Shown one piece after another: positions 28,001-36,687 of a DNA stretch of 64,000 nt; position 1 is the stretch's first letter, and each line of letters starts with the position of its first letter. The position numbers and the translations under genes are program-made. The stretch is taken from assembly GCA_016125075.1 (NCBI GenBank), contig WGMO01000015.1, forward strand, positions 62,001-126,000. Direction: 5' to 3'. The notes beneath the pieces were generated by a model, which was not told the origin of the DNA, searched no databases, and was given only the letters and a program-made list of their open reading frames with translations. The DNA comes from Terrimonas sp. (lineage in GTDB: Bacteria > Bacteroidota > Bacteroidia > Chitinophagales > Chitinophagaceae).

Positions 28001-28582
28001 CTGGCCAGTGCACATTACCAAAAATCGGTTGACCTTCAACCGGGCAATGCAGGTACCCGTATGAAACTGGCAGATTCCTATAACATCACCTATCATTTCA
28101 GTGCGGCCATGGAACAATTGGATACACTGGATAACAGGAAGGAGATCAATTTTACTCACCAGGTCTTGCTGGCAAAATATAAAATTCATACCGGGCAATT
28201 CGCAAAGGCCGCAACATTACTGGCCAATGCCAAATCGGCCCACCCTTTTTATATTCCGGCCATTACGGACTTATCGGGCAGGCAACACCTGCTGGCGGGG
28301 GAACTCCGGGAAGCCCTGCCTTATTACCAGGCTTATTGGGATCAGGATAAGAAAGATTGCCAAACCCAGTACACGATCGCCCGTATCTATGCAAAAACGG
28401 GTAAGTCAAAGCAGGCGTGGACATGGCTCGAAGCGGCTATTCATAATGGTTTTCTGTATGGTTATGTATTGGATGTTGATCCCTTTTGGGAAAAGTTCAG
28501 GGGTACGGTCAAATGGAAAAGGATGATGACCTCCTACCGTTTGTCATGGAAAAACTATGCAAAGACTGAAACACAAGACTGA
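25070..28582 (+). CDS. Exported caspase-like (C14) protease with long TPR region, paralogue 1
   Basis: The product has about 1170 residues. The open frame begins at 24935, but the ATGs at 25070/25076 (MPMRFIYLPFFLFLHMVAIT) give a proper signal peptide. A caspase p20-like domain spans ~28-285. The catalytic His is in 'FAGHGDMEN' (His112) and Cys in 'ITDACHSGDLAG' (Cys168), with the conserved 'YANRDAEAFA' near the start and 'GRGVFSYYL' after the Cys. The rest (~450-1165) is helical TPR repeats ('IYNELGVLCLYREEFSKAEKYF', 'LAFHYLGKLCYEQQRYQEADILF'). Expected location is periplasm or cell surface. Its stop overlaps the next ATG by one base (TGATG), so the pair is translationally coupled. Confidence 0.92.
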   Translation: MPMRFIYLPFFLFLHMVAITAVSQVPAKHKTYAVVVGIARYAAKGLQLKYANRDAEAFALYLQSNAGGAVPAAHIRLLTDSSATLAAIDDALSWLLETCEEGDLVYFYFAGHGDMENKTIYKLGFLLAYNTPKTNYINNAIRIEDLNNIANTLSVENKAKVVMITDACHSGDLAGNRFKCNQLVGEQLRTVKANEVRITSCAADQLSMEDEGWGGGRGVFSYYLIRGLNGLATQEKDSIVTLEGIRQYLDSSLANDPILKKEKHPQQPVIKGKADFKLATVDVNNIMLLKSEVQESWVTEQARMETEARQPSALMEFFMHDILEAFPEEAIDYDKFRGIPAQEIPLMFLQQVKELMYNNDTIGGMGVDYSAVKWQKLLLLDSLVKGNKVLLKRFRNKLTVYIQDKVQQIINLYVDGDEAELEKRRYYNSNSNGYGIYIKMIDLALQITDSSHQLYPVLLVDKHYFSGIVARISIPLVEDPAPLISKAWDEQMKALALEPNAAFIYNELGVLCLYREEFSKAEKYFTQASIIAPQWVLPVANLIAVYSFLKKDREADQLYHTAMELQPDFQGTYVNRALLYENQKNQLLAEELYRKSIQLNSRHFLPFERLGYVYMTTTNYAEADSFFFEADIRKRGYHFPNRASSIALPKTIMVDNPMYTCDFDTLAIAKTDVMGYFDWGFLSYLQGNYAGAEEKFRKVIAIDSSNPLAFHYLGKLCYEQQRYQEADILFGYAVDHYLDSAALEEYAQVLDQQNLNSPDRDCLKNYFLARFYQRVEDHYFLAALYRQWNHFSEAEEQYRMIIRMDPDFMGGYYLLWNMLESIARFDDAEELIRQYRSVDRVQGEREMNDFYKRMMARFPDEGYWFYKAGSFLYHLAADYPDNYYLDRKVFLPDEKIPSYINKKWVAQARANLRHAVQPVYVPGTNEQYIKAKLIQFPRTEGIAYLVKADSLLLFEDDLLADINYKIGELYVWQGLPELASAHYQKSVDLQPGNAGTRMKLADSYNITYHFSAAMEQLDTLDNRKEINFTHQVLLAKYKIHTGQFAKAATLLANAKSAHPFYIPAITDLSGRQHLLAGELREALPYYQAYWDQDKKDCQTQYTIARIYAKTGKSKQAWTWLEAAIHNGFLYGYVLDVDPFWEKFRGTVKWKRMMTSYRLSWKNYAKTETQD

Positions 28583-31500
28583 TGAAGTATGCCCTTTTTC
28601 TATACTGCTGGATCAATGCACTTCCTGTTTTTTCGCAGGGTGTCGGGATGGATAATAGTTTTACCAGCCCTACCGGTAATACTTATGCGCTTGTAATCGG
28701 CATCTCTGCTTACGCATCAAGGGGTATCCCCCAGTTACAATATGCCAACCGTGATGCCACTGCTTTTGCCGGTTTCCTGGCATCCAAAGCCGGTGGTTCA
28801 GTACCGGCCGAACATATCAGGTTGCTCACGGATAAAGAGGCCACTTTAGCCGCTATCGATGATGCTTTATCGTGGTTATTACAGACCTGTGAAGAAGGGG
28901 ACCGGGTGTTTTTTTATTTTGCGGGTCATGGCGATATGGAAAACAATACGATCTACAAACTCGGTTTTCTCCTCGCATATAATACACCCCGTACGAATTA
29001 TATCAACCATGCCGTGAGGATCGAAGACCTGAACAATTTTGCCAATACCTTATCCATCGTCAACAAAGCCCGGGTAGTATTGATCACCGATGCCTGTCAT
29101 TCCGGGAATCTTGCGGGTAGCGGTTTTCGGGGCAACCAGCTGGTCGGGGAGCAGTTAAGGACGGTTAAGGCGAATGAAGTGAGAATAACCTCCTGTGCCG
29201 AGGATCAACTATCTATGGAAGACAAGGCCTGGGGAGGCGGCAGGGGTGTTTTTTCCTATTACCTGGTGAACGGGTTAACCGGTTTGGCAGAAAAAGACCG
29301 GAACGGTATCGTTTCACTCCAGGAAATAAAATCCTTCCTGGATTCCTCATTTGCCACAGACCCGGTGCTTAAACAGGCCCACCACCAGCAACAACCCGTG
29401 ATCAGGGGTGTTGGCAATTTCAGCATGGCCAGGGTGGATACCATGGCTTTACTCCAATTAAGGAGTGAAATGACAATCGCCGCCGATGCCATTCCGGAAG
29501 AAGCGAATGATGACCCGCAGGAAATGAACGCAGATCAATTAGCGGATGATTTCTTTCAAAACCTTAGTATTCAGAAACTGGATCAGTTGTTAAAAACCGA
29601 TTCCGCCTTCAGAAGCCTGGTGACTGGTATTACAGACCCGGCGCCATTTGAAAAAATGAGATTGGCCGGTACGGATGACATCCGACCGTTGAAAAAATTA
29701 ATTCCCCGGCTGGAAGCGGTCTTCAAAGATGATCTGGAACAGGAAAAAAAATTCAAAAAAAGACTGGTGATCTTTATCCATGACAGTGGCCAGGATGTTA
29801 TCAACGCCTATCTCAGCGGGGATGCAGCTGAATTGGAAAGACGTAAATATTATAACTATACCAACAGCGGGTATGATGTATATCCCAGGATGTACCAGTT
29901 AGCACTTGAACTGACGTCTCCTAAAAATTATTTGTACAGGGCGCTCGAGGTCGACCAACATTATTTTGCAGGAGTGGCAGCAAGGTTACGCCTGCCGGTC
30001 TCGGAAAACCCGGGACCCCTCATCGAAGAGGCCTTTCAGGAACTGCAAAAGGCTCTTGCCTTGGAAGAAAACGCCGCTTATATCTATAATGAACTGGGCC
30101 TGCTTTACCGGTTAAAGGGGAATAACAAGCAGGCGGAAAATTTTTATATCAAAGCTTCTGTCATCTCCCCGCAATGGGCTATTCCCGTTTCCAACCTGAT
30201 CGGGCTCTATGCCACTACCGGCGAATTTGATAAAGCCGAAGCTGCTTATCAGCTGGCAAAGGAATTACAACCTGAATTGCAGGGCATCTATATCAACGAG
30301 GGAGTATTGGCAGAAAAGAAGAAGAATCTTTTATTGGCCGAAGAGTTATTCCGGAAAAGTATCAGGATCAACTCCCGCCATTACCTGCCTTTTGAACGGT
30401 TGGGCAGCGTTTACCTGAACACTACCCAATATGCCTGGTCAGACTCTTTCTATCATGAGGCCGATATCAGGAAGAAGGGTTATCATTTCCCTTTACCCGA
30501 TTCTGATAATGACGGTGTTGTGGATCAGTTTGATCAGGAGCCTACCACAATGACAACAGTTGATTCCACAAACCTGGATCAATTCGGGGCAACCGGTTTC
30601 CTGGTGTGGGGTCTCCGTTTGTATTTCGCCGGAGAACAAAACAGGGCAGCCGTCAAATTCAGGAAGGCCATTGCACAGGATAGCCGAAATCCATTGGCCT
30701 TTCATTACCTCGGAAAGATATTATATGAGTCCAACCGAAATCCTGAAGCCGACATCGTGTTTCAGTTTGCGTTGAAGAATTACCTTGATACGAATGCATT
30801 GGAAGTTTATATCGATTCCATTTTGAAGGTTTATCCCGCTATGCAGCAATATCCATCCATTATGAACACGGTCAGGCAAAACCACTATGATCAGATCGAA
30901 GACCATTATTTCCTGGCTACCTTATATGAACGATGGCATCATTACACCGAAGCTGAGCAGCAGTACCGGAAAATCATTGCCCTGCAACCCGGGTCAGTAA
31001 TTGGTTATTACCAGTTATGGAATATGCAGGAGGATATCGGTCATTATAAAGATGCAGAAGACCTGATCCGCGCATTCAGGGTGAAGAATAAAAAAAGGGG
31101 AGAGGAAGAATTATATGCTTTTTATAAGAGGATGCAATACCGCCATCCCGAAGCTGCCAGTTCCTATTATGATGCCGGTGTATTACTCTATAGCCTGGCA
31201 GCTGAAAATCCTGATCAATATCCGAATGATAAAAAATACATAGCGCCCGATACACAAGTTGAAAAATATGTAATAGGCGATAAAATGGCTGATATTTTTA
31301 TGGATAACCAATTGCCTGCATCGCCCGATAAATCCTATCAGGCAGGTATTGATATCATAAAATCGGTCCAGGAAAATATTAAACTGGCGCCGGCCATTCA
31401 ATATCCTATGACGGAAGGGATTGAAAACCTGGTAAAGGCTGATAGCCTGGGAGATTTTGATCAGAACGCCATTGCTGCTATTAATGATATGATCGGAGAC

Positions 31501-32082
31501 CTCTATGTGTGGCAGGGATTGAGCCCTAAAGCCCTGACCTACTACCAGAAGGCGGCGAACCTCCAACCCGGAAATGCGGGGATCCGCCTAAAACTGGTTG
31601 ATGCCTGTAACGATAATTTTTATTTCAGCGATGCGTGGGTTCAGCTCGACAGTTTGTACTACAGGAAGGAAATCAATTTTGCCAAGCAACTGCTCCTCTC
31701 AAAATACTGTATCCATGCCGGTCAGTTTGACCGGGCTGCTTCCTTATTGGAGGAAGCGAAGTCTTTTTATCCCTATCCTTATTCGGCAATTACCGATTTA
31801 AATGGAAGGATGCACCTCCTGGCCGGAGAGCCGGAAAAAGCGATGCCTTTTTATTTCGGCTATTTATCGGTACAGGAAAATGATTACAATACCCGGTATA
31901 CTATTGCCCGTCTTTATGCTAAGGCGGGGAAGACAAAAAAGGCGTTTGAATGGCTGGACAAGGCCCTGCAACAGGGGTTTCACTATACTTATGTACTGGC
32001 TAACGATCCTTTTTGGAATAATTTGAGAAAGAAACCCGATTGGAAACGAATACTGACAAGCCACCGGTTATCCCTGGATTAA
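28582..32082 (+). CDS. Exported caspase-like (C14) protease with long TPR region, paralogue 2
   Basis: This 1166-residue tandem paralogue of the preceding gene has a signal peptide (MKYALFLYCWINALPVFSQ), then a caspase domain with His116 ('FAGHGDMEN') and Cys172 ('ITDACHSGNLAG'). The two caspase domains are nearly superimposable across 'LNNFANTLS', 'NQLVGEQLRTVKANEVRITS' and 'GGGRGVFSYYL'. The TPR region is also collinear but more diverged. It differs by an acidic DSDNDGVVDQFD loop near residue ~640, like a thrombospondin-type-3 or EF-hand calcium site, absent from paralogue 1. Its last four bases overlap the 3' end of the convergent third caspase gene. Confidence 0.92.
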   Translation: MKYALFLYCWINALPVFSQGVGMDNSFTSPTGNTYALVIGISAYASRGIPQLQYANRDATAFAGFLASKAGGSVPAEHIRLLTDKEATLAAIDDALSWLLQTCEEGDRVFFYFAGHGDMENNTIYKLGFLLAYNTPRTNYINHAVRIEDLNNFANTLSIVNKARVVLITDACHSGNLAGSGFRGNQLVGEQLRTVKANEVRITSCAEDQLSMEDKAWGGGRGVFSYYLVNGLTGLAEKDRNGIVSLQEIKSFLDSSFATDPVLKQAHHQQQPVIRGVGNFSMARVDTMALLQLRSEMTIAADAIPEEANDDPQEMNADQLADDFFQNLSIQKLDQLLKTDSAFRSLVTGITDPAPFEKMRLAGTDDIRPLKKLIPRLEAVFKDDLEQEKKFKKRLVIFIHDSGQDVINAYLSGDAAELERRKYYNYTNSGYDVYPRMYQLALELTSPKNYLYRALEVDQHYFAGVAARLRLPVSENPGPLIEEAFQELQKALALEENAAYIYNELGLLYRLKGNNKQAENFYIKASVISPQWAIPVSNLIGLYATTGEFDKAEAAYQLAKELQPELQGIYINEGVLAEKKKNLLLAEELFRKSIRINSRHYLPFERLGSVYLNTTQYAWSDSFYHEADIRKKGYHFPLPDSDNDGVVDQFDQEPTTMTTVDSTNLDQFGATGFLVWGLRLYFAGEQNRAAVKFRKAIAQDSRNPLAFHYLGKILYESNRNPEADIVFQFALKNYLDTNALEVYIDSILKVYPAMQQYPSIMNTVRQNHYDQIEDHYFLATLYERWHHYTEAEQQYRKIIALQPGSVIGYYQLWNMQEDIGHYKDAEDLIRAFRVKNKKRGEEELYAFYKRMQYRHPEAASSYYDAGVLLYSLAAENPDQYPNDKKYIAPDTQVEKYVIGDKMADIFMDNQLPASPDKSYQAGIDIIKSVQENIKLAPAIQYPMTEGIENLVKADSLGDFDQNAIAAINDMIGDLYVWQGLSPKALTYYQKAANLQPGNAGIRLKLVDACNDNFYFSDAWVQLDSLYYRKEINFAKQLLLSKYCIHAGQFDRAASLLEEAKSFYPYPYSAITDLNGRMHLLAGEPEKAMPFYFGYLSVQENDYNTRYTIARLYAKAGKTKKAFEWLDKALQQGFHYTYVLANDPFWNNLRKKPDWKRILTSHRLSLD

Positions 32083-33428
32083 TTACCTCCGGGCATAGCC
32101 GATAACCCTTCCATCTGTACTTTGTAGATGGGTGTTTGCTGACAAATATTTTCGGGGATATAAGGTTTTGAACAATAGGTGCGGTCGGCTTTTTTGATGG
32201 TTTCCTTTCTGGCATTTTCCAGCACCTGGTACCAGGATATGTTTTTTTTCAGGGCGCTCAGGTGGTCTTCCAGCGAAGCTTTGAAATAAAAGGAGAAGAA
32301 GCCGCCAAAACTATTATTACTACTGGCCTTCTGTCCTTGTTTTGCAGCAGTCATCAAAACCGACATTTTTCTTTTGTTCAGGAACAGCGCCCGGCAATTG
32401 TCAAAGCTCCAGTTCAGGTTCGAACCCCTGGTTTGGGGGTCGGGTTTCGCCACTGTATTCTGTGAGGTGGGGTCATTATTACAGCAATCACTCAATACCA
32501 GGTTGAAACGGGCACCTTTCTTATCAATGGCAAGAAAGATATCTTCGATATTGATCGACTCCTTCTTGTAATCTTGCCGGGTATTGGCCCGGAGATCAAT
32601 AAAGGGGTAGGGGCGGTCAACTCCCTTTTTTTGAAAACCATGTCCGGAATAATAAAAGATAACGATATCATCGGGGGCCGGGCTCAGTTTTTTCAACATG
32701 TTCTCTACCGCGGCCTTGTTATAAGTATTCCCAAAGATCTTTGTCACATTGATCCTGATGCCGAGGAATTCTGCAAGATTGGAAAATGTTTCTTCGGCCC
32801 TTTGCATATCATTATTGCAGGATTCGCCGATATCAGTATCATTCGTGTTGGCGACGATCAACAGGTTGATCCTGATCTTTTTTTCAACCGGGGTCAACCC
32901 CCTTGTATTATTGCTGAAAAGACTGATGTATACAGGGTCGGATTCTTCGAAGAAACGAAGCACCAGTTCTTTTTCCATCGACTGGTTGTCCAGTAATTCT
33001 TTTTTGTAGATGACGGCGGTATCTGCTTTCTCATGATCCAGGATGACGATGACGGCAGGCTCCAGCAGGTTGGTGTCCGGGTTCAGGGCAAAACAAAACC
33101 GAATTTCATCAAAACCCGGGATTCCCTCACCACTGATCTCTTCGGGGTCATTAGCCCGGTAATATAACCTGCTGACGTCCTGTTTACCGCTGCTGTCGTT
33201 GACAAATACCGGTTCCGTTTTCATCTCAACCAGTTGCAGGTTGTTTTTATCTGTCTTTCCGCTCTTGATCCTCACCATGCCATTCCCGTCGGCATAACGG
33301 ATAAAAAATGCTGAATAGGAAGTCGTATCGCCAACTGCTTCCCTGCTGAATTCAAAATGATAAACAGACTGGCAGGGCACTTTTATCGCGGCACAGACCC
33401 ATATACAGGCGATAAAAAGAAATTTCAT
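32079..33428 (-). CDS. Exported caspase-family protein with N-terminal beta-rich domain
   Basis: This 449-residue protein has a signal peptide (to ~residue 20). A ~160-residue beta-rich domain of unknown family follows, then a caspase domain from about residue 185 ('IRINLLIVANTNDTDIG'). The catalytic His is His263 ('YYSGHGF'); the Cys is Cys316 in 'LSDCCNND', with adjacent Cys315. It has no TPRs. The gene is convergent with the tandem caspase-TPR pair and overlaps it by 4 bp, so transcripts could interfere. It has its own well-formed promoter at 33494-33522. Confidence 0.88.
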   Translation of the reverse strand: MKFLFIACIWVCAAIKVPCQSVYHFEFSREAVGDTTSYSAFFIRYADGNGMVRIKSGKTDKNNLQLVEMKTEPVFVNDSSGKQDVSRLYYRANDPEEISGEGIPGFDEIRFCFALNPDTNLLEPAVIVILDHEKADTAVIYKKELLDNQSMEKELVLRFFEESDPVYISLFSNNTRGLTPVEKKIRINLLIVANTNDTDIGESCNNDMQRAEETFSNLAEFLGIRINVTKIFGNTYNKAAVENMLKKLSPAPDDIVIFYYSGHGFQKKGVDRPYPFIDLRANTRQDYKKESINIEDIFLAIDKKGARFNLVLSDCCNNDPTSQNTVAKPDPQTRGSNLNWSFDNCRALFLNKRKMSVLMTAAKQGQKASSNNSFGGFFSFYFKASLEDHLSALKKNISWYQVLENARKETIKKADRTYCSKPYIPENICQQTPIYKVQMEGLSAMPGGN

Positions 33429-33493
33429 GACAGCGGCTTTCCTGCAATTTATGATTATTGACCTAAAATTTCAATTCCCTTAGTGACTTGCCG

Positions 33494-33522
33494 CAAAGCT
33501 ACCTAGGTTTTAAATCGGCAAA
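33494..33522 (-). promoter_or_regulatory. Predicted promoter of the third caspase gene
   Basis: On the minus strand TTTG (33519-33522) and TAGCTTTG (33494-33501) are separated by 17 bp, a full match to the Bacteroidota -33/-7 consensus. The ATG is 66 bp downstream of the -7 element. Confidence 0.7.
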
Positions 33523-33586
33523 GCTTAATGAATAAGACTACCTTTCGTAGCTACGGGTAATGACACCTGTGGTTAAAAAATCAATT

Positions 33587-33991
33587 ATGTCAAATATTAT
33601 ACAGGTCGTAAATGTGGACAAGAACCTGAAAACGCTCAAAAAAGGCGTGCATGCTTCCGATCTTGATCAACTGCTGAGCAGTAGGGGTCCTTTTACTTTT
33701 TTCGCACCTTCCGATATTGCTTTTGATAAACTGGCCAAGGGTATGATGGATAACCTGCTGGAACCGCAAAACAGGGCTAAGCTAAAGGACCTTGTCAATA
33801 ATCATATCGTAAACGGTAAAATAAAATACCAGGATTTAAAAGACGGTGACACGCTTAAAGCGGTCAACGGGAAAGAGATCCATATACAGGTGAAGAATGG
33901 TATGGCCAGTATCGGTGATATCCCCCTGTTACCCCGGGATGCCAAGATCACCAATGGGGTGATGCACCTGATGGATACCGTTATCCTGTAA
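33587..33991 (+). CDS. Single fasciclin (FAS1) domain protein
   Basis: The protein has 134 residues from the ATG at 33587 (MSNIIQVVNVDKNLKTL); the frame opens at 33560. The whole length is one FAS1 domain: 'LLSSRGPFTFFAPSDIAFDKL' (H1 box), 'LKDLVNNHIVNGKI' (the [N/H]HI motif), and 'ITNGVMHLMDTVIL' (H2 box end). Unlike most family members it has no signal peptide, so it would be cytoplasmic or leave by another route. FAS1 domains mediate adhesion or ligand binding. Confidence 0.9.
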   Translation: MSNIIQVVNVDKNLKTLKKGVHASDLDQLLSSRGPFTFFAPSDIAFDKLAKGMMDNLLEPQNRAKLKDLVNNHIVNGKIKYQDLKDGDTLKAVNGKEIHIQVKNGMASIGDIPLLPRDAKITNGVMHLMDTVIL

Positions 33992-34053
33992 AATTTTTAC
34001 GAGAATGCCCTGAAACTCCGTAATGGCTTTCTTTAAAATTTGTATTTTCCAGT

Positions 34054-35115
34054 ATGCAAACCAATACATTCCTGTTGTATGGGGCCAATGGCTATACGGG
34101 GGAACTGATTGCCCGCTTTGCCCGGCAATATGATCTCCATCCCGTGCTGGCCGGACGCCGGAAAGAAGTGATCGTTCCCTTGTCTGAGCAATTACAGCTT
34201 CCCTGCCTTGTTTTTGATCTCGGCGACAAGACCGCTTTACTGGATGCACTTCGACAAGTAAAAGCCGTGGTTCATGCAGCAGGTCCTTTTCATCATACGG
34301 CCCGGCAAATGATTGAAGCCTGTCTGGCGACCGGTACCCATTATATCGATATCAATGGGGATATTGCTGTTTTCGAAATGATTAAAAAATATGATGCCGC
34401 AGCAAAGGATGCCGGCATCATGTTATTGCCGGGAGCCGGCTTTGATGTGGTGCCCACCGATTGCGCAGCCCTGTATCTAAAAAACAGGCTACCCGATGCC
34501 GTTAGCCTTGAACTGGCTTTTGCCACCCTGGGCGGAGGCCTGTCGCATGGCACTGCCATGACCATGACCGCTAAACTGGGTCAGGGTGGGGCGGACAGGA
34601 GGGAGGGGCGGATCAGACCTGTACCCCTTGGACAGAAAGGCATGACCGTGGATTTCGGAATGAAAAAACTTTTTGTGATGAGCATTCCATGGGGTGATAT
34701 CTCCACCGCTTACACCAGCACGGGGATTCCGAATATCACCACTTATACCGGGATCTCCCGAAATATCTACCGGTTGATGAAAGGGCAGGTCCTTTTTAAC
34801 TGGTTACTGCGTACGCGTTTTGTCAGGGGTTTTATCAGCAGGAAGATCAATCAAAGACCTTCCGGTCCTTCCGACGCGCAAAGGGAAAAAGCCATCAGCC
34901 TGGTTTGGGGAGCGGCCGTGAATCCCGGGGGCCAATCCGTGTCGGTACGACTCCGTGGCCCGGAAGGGTATACACTCACTGCACATAGTTGCCTCATCAT
35001 CGTTAAAAAAATCCTGGGGGGACAATTTTCTATCGGTTACCAGACACCCTCCCTCGCCTACGGGGAAGACCTGGTGCTTGAAGTTCCGGGTATGACAAGG
35101 GAGATTGTTCCATGA
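34054..35115 (+). CDS. Saccharopine dehydrogenase-like NAD(P)-binding protein / trans-acting enoyl reductase family
   Basis: This 353-residue protein has a Rossmann start 'LLYGANGYTGELIARFA' (GxxGxxG). It continues 'VVHAAGPFHHTARQMIEACLATGTHYIDINGD', the conserved core of the saccharopine dehydrogenase-like/trans-acting enoyl reductase family, and 'PGAGFDVVPTDCAALYL'. It is not a lysine-pathway enzyme by this signature; members reduce lipid or polyketide precursors, or are uncharacterised. Confidence 0.88.
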   Translation: MQTNTFLLYGANGYTGELIARFARQYDLHPVLAGRRKEVIVPLSEQLQLPCLVFDLGDKTALLDALRQVKAVVHAAGPFHHTARQMIEACLATGTHYIDINGDIAVFEMIKKYDAAAKDAGIMLLPGAGFDVVPTDCAALYLKNRLPDAVSLELAFATLGGGLSHGTAMTMTAKLGQGGADRREGRIRPVPLGQKGMTVDFGMKKLFVMSIPWGDISTAYTSTGIPNITTYTGISRNIYRLMKGQVLFNWLLRTRFVRGFISRKINQRPSGPSDAQREKAISLVWGAAVNPGGQSVSVRLRGPEGYTLTAHSCLIIVKKILGGQFSIGYQTPSLAYGEDLVLEVPGMTREIVP

Positions 35116-35197
35116 TGCCAGGATAACAACAACAACCAGTTTCTTTTAACGGTCCGTTTACTCCGCTATTCATGATTCTTCTTTAATTTCATAGGTA

Positions 35198-35977
35198 ATG
35201 AAATTGATAATACCGGTATTACTATTACTGGTGATTCTTTTTTTTGTGGGATGGTTGCCCAAAAAGAAAAAAAAGAGCATCATTCCAATGCCTTCCCATT
35301 ACCGTGACTTATTAAACCAGCAGGTCCCTTTTTACCGCAGGCTGGATAGCGGAAAGCAAAAGGAATTTGAAGAAAGGATGATGTTGTTTTTGTCTTCCGT
35401 GCGGATTACCGGTGTAAAAACAACAGTAGAGGACCTGGATAAAGTACTGATTGCCGCCAGTGCATTAATACCCATTTTCAATTTTGAAGGGTGGGAATAT
35501 GTGAACCTGCATGAAGTGCTGCTTTACCCGGATGCTTTTGCCGAAGATTTCGCACAGCAGGGGAGCCAGCGCCATATCCTGGGGATGGTAGGCAGCGGGG
35601 CACTGAACCATGTCATGATCCTATCTCAATCTGAGTTGCGGCAGGCCTTTATCAATACCAGTGGCAAGAGCAATGCGGCTATCCACGAGTTTGTGCACCT
35701 GGTGGATAAAACCGATGGCAGTGTGGATGGTGTGCCGGGTTTTATCATGGACCAAAAATATATCGTACCCTGGTTACAGCTGATGCACCATGAAATTCAA
35801 TTGATCAGGGAAGAACATTCAGATATCAACCCTTATGGTGCCACCAATGAAGAGGAGTTTTTTGCCGTTGTATCGGAATATTTTTTTGAGCGGCCGGAGC
35901 TGCTGAAAGAAAAGCACCCTGCCTTATATGATCTGTTGCAACATATATTCCGTCAACCGGCATCCATAAAAAGCTGA
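35198..35977 (+). CDS. M90 (MtfA-like) zinc metallopeptidase, membrane-anchored
   Basis: A single N-terminal membrane helix (residues 3-19) and a basic stretch 'PKKKKK' precede the peptidase domain of this 259-residue protein. The zinc motif HEFVH is at 163-167, with a downstream 'NEEEFFAVVSEYFFERP' supplying the third ligand region, as in MtfA. E. coli MtfA is an aminopeptidase linked to Mlc-controlled glucose uptake; the role here is unknown. The thioredoxin-like gene starts 4 bp later, so the two form an operon. Confidence 0.92.
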   Translation: MKLIIPVLLLLVILFFVGWLPKKKKKSIIPMPSHYRDLLNQQVPFYRRLDSGKQKEFEERMMLFLSSVRITGVKTTVEDLDKVLIAASALIPIFNFEGWEYVNLHEVLLYPDAFAEDFAQQGSQRHILGMVGSGALNHVMILSQSELRQAFINTSGKSNAAIHEFVHLVDKTDGSVDGVPGFIMDQKYIVPWLQLMHHEIQLIREEHSDINPYGATNEEEFFAVVSEYFFERPELLKEKHPALYDLLQHIFRQPASIKS

Positions 35978-35980
35978 GTT

Positions 35981-36541
35981 ATGCAGTTTTTGAAAAAAAA
36001 TATCAGCAATATCCTGTTTGGCCTCTTCCTGCTGTTACTGATTATCCCGCAAACAAGGCTGCCCATACAGGTGTTCCTGCAACGCCTGTTGTCTTCTTCG
36101 CCCCCTACTATCCGGGAAGAAAAAAGAGCCTTGTTGGTTGATTATGACTGGCAGCTTTCGGGTTTGAACCATGAAACACTAAACCTGGATGTTTCCAAAG
36201 GTAAAGTGGTGCTGGTGAATTTCTGGGCCACCTGGTGTCCGCCCTGCCTTGCGGAAATGCCATCCCTCCAGGCATTATATAATGATTATGGCTCCCGGAT
36301 CGATTTTTATTGTGTCAGCAATGAGCCTGCATCAACACTAAAGGGGTTCCTTGCTAAAAAAGGGTATACCTTACCGGTATATATCGAATCTTCACCGGCC
36401 CCGGATCTTTTGTCCGCGACATCCCTTCCCACCACCTTTGTGATCTCCAAAAAGGGACAGATCGTGATCAGGGACGTAGGGGCTGCTAACTGGAACAGCC
36501 AGCGCCTGCGGAAGCAGTTGGATGCTTTACTGGGGGAATAG
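35981..36541 (+). CDS. TlpA-family thiol-disulphide oxidoreductase
   Basis: The 186-residue protein has an N-terminal signal-anchor (residues ~9-24), then a thioredoxin fold with 'FWATWCPPCLAEMPSL'. Redox cysteines are Cys86 and Cys89, and the cis-Pro motif lies in 'SLPTTFVI'. The domain faces the periplasm and would reduce or isomerise exported thiol proteins, or serve cytochrome c maturation. It is co-transcribed with the M90 peptidase gene (3-bp gap). Confidence 0.92.
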   Translation: MQFLKKNISNILFGLFLLLLIIPQTRLPIQVFLQRLLSSSPPTIREEKRALLVDYDWQLSGLNHETLNLDVSKGKVVLVNFWATWCPPCLAEMPSLQALYNDYGSRIDFYCVSNEPASTLKGFLAKKGYTLPVYIESSPAPDLLSATSLPTTFVISKKGQIVIRDVGAANWNSQRLRKQLDALLGE

Positions 36542-36687
36542 TCAGTTCTGTTTTTTTGATCAACAGGTCGTTGATAACGGAAATGAACCGGGTAAATAAC
36601 AGCCGGGAATGATCAATGCCTTTTCAAATGGACTGACCGGGTTGCTGGCATTATATTCCGGTTTATCAATGCTGATCCGGTCCCCTG

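Noticed and set aside
24935-33428. Antiphage (caspase-based) defence system
   Set aside because: All three caspase proteins have signal peptides and there are no sensor, effector, reverse transcriptase or Cas-like genes beside them; an extracytoplasmic role fits better.
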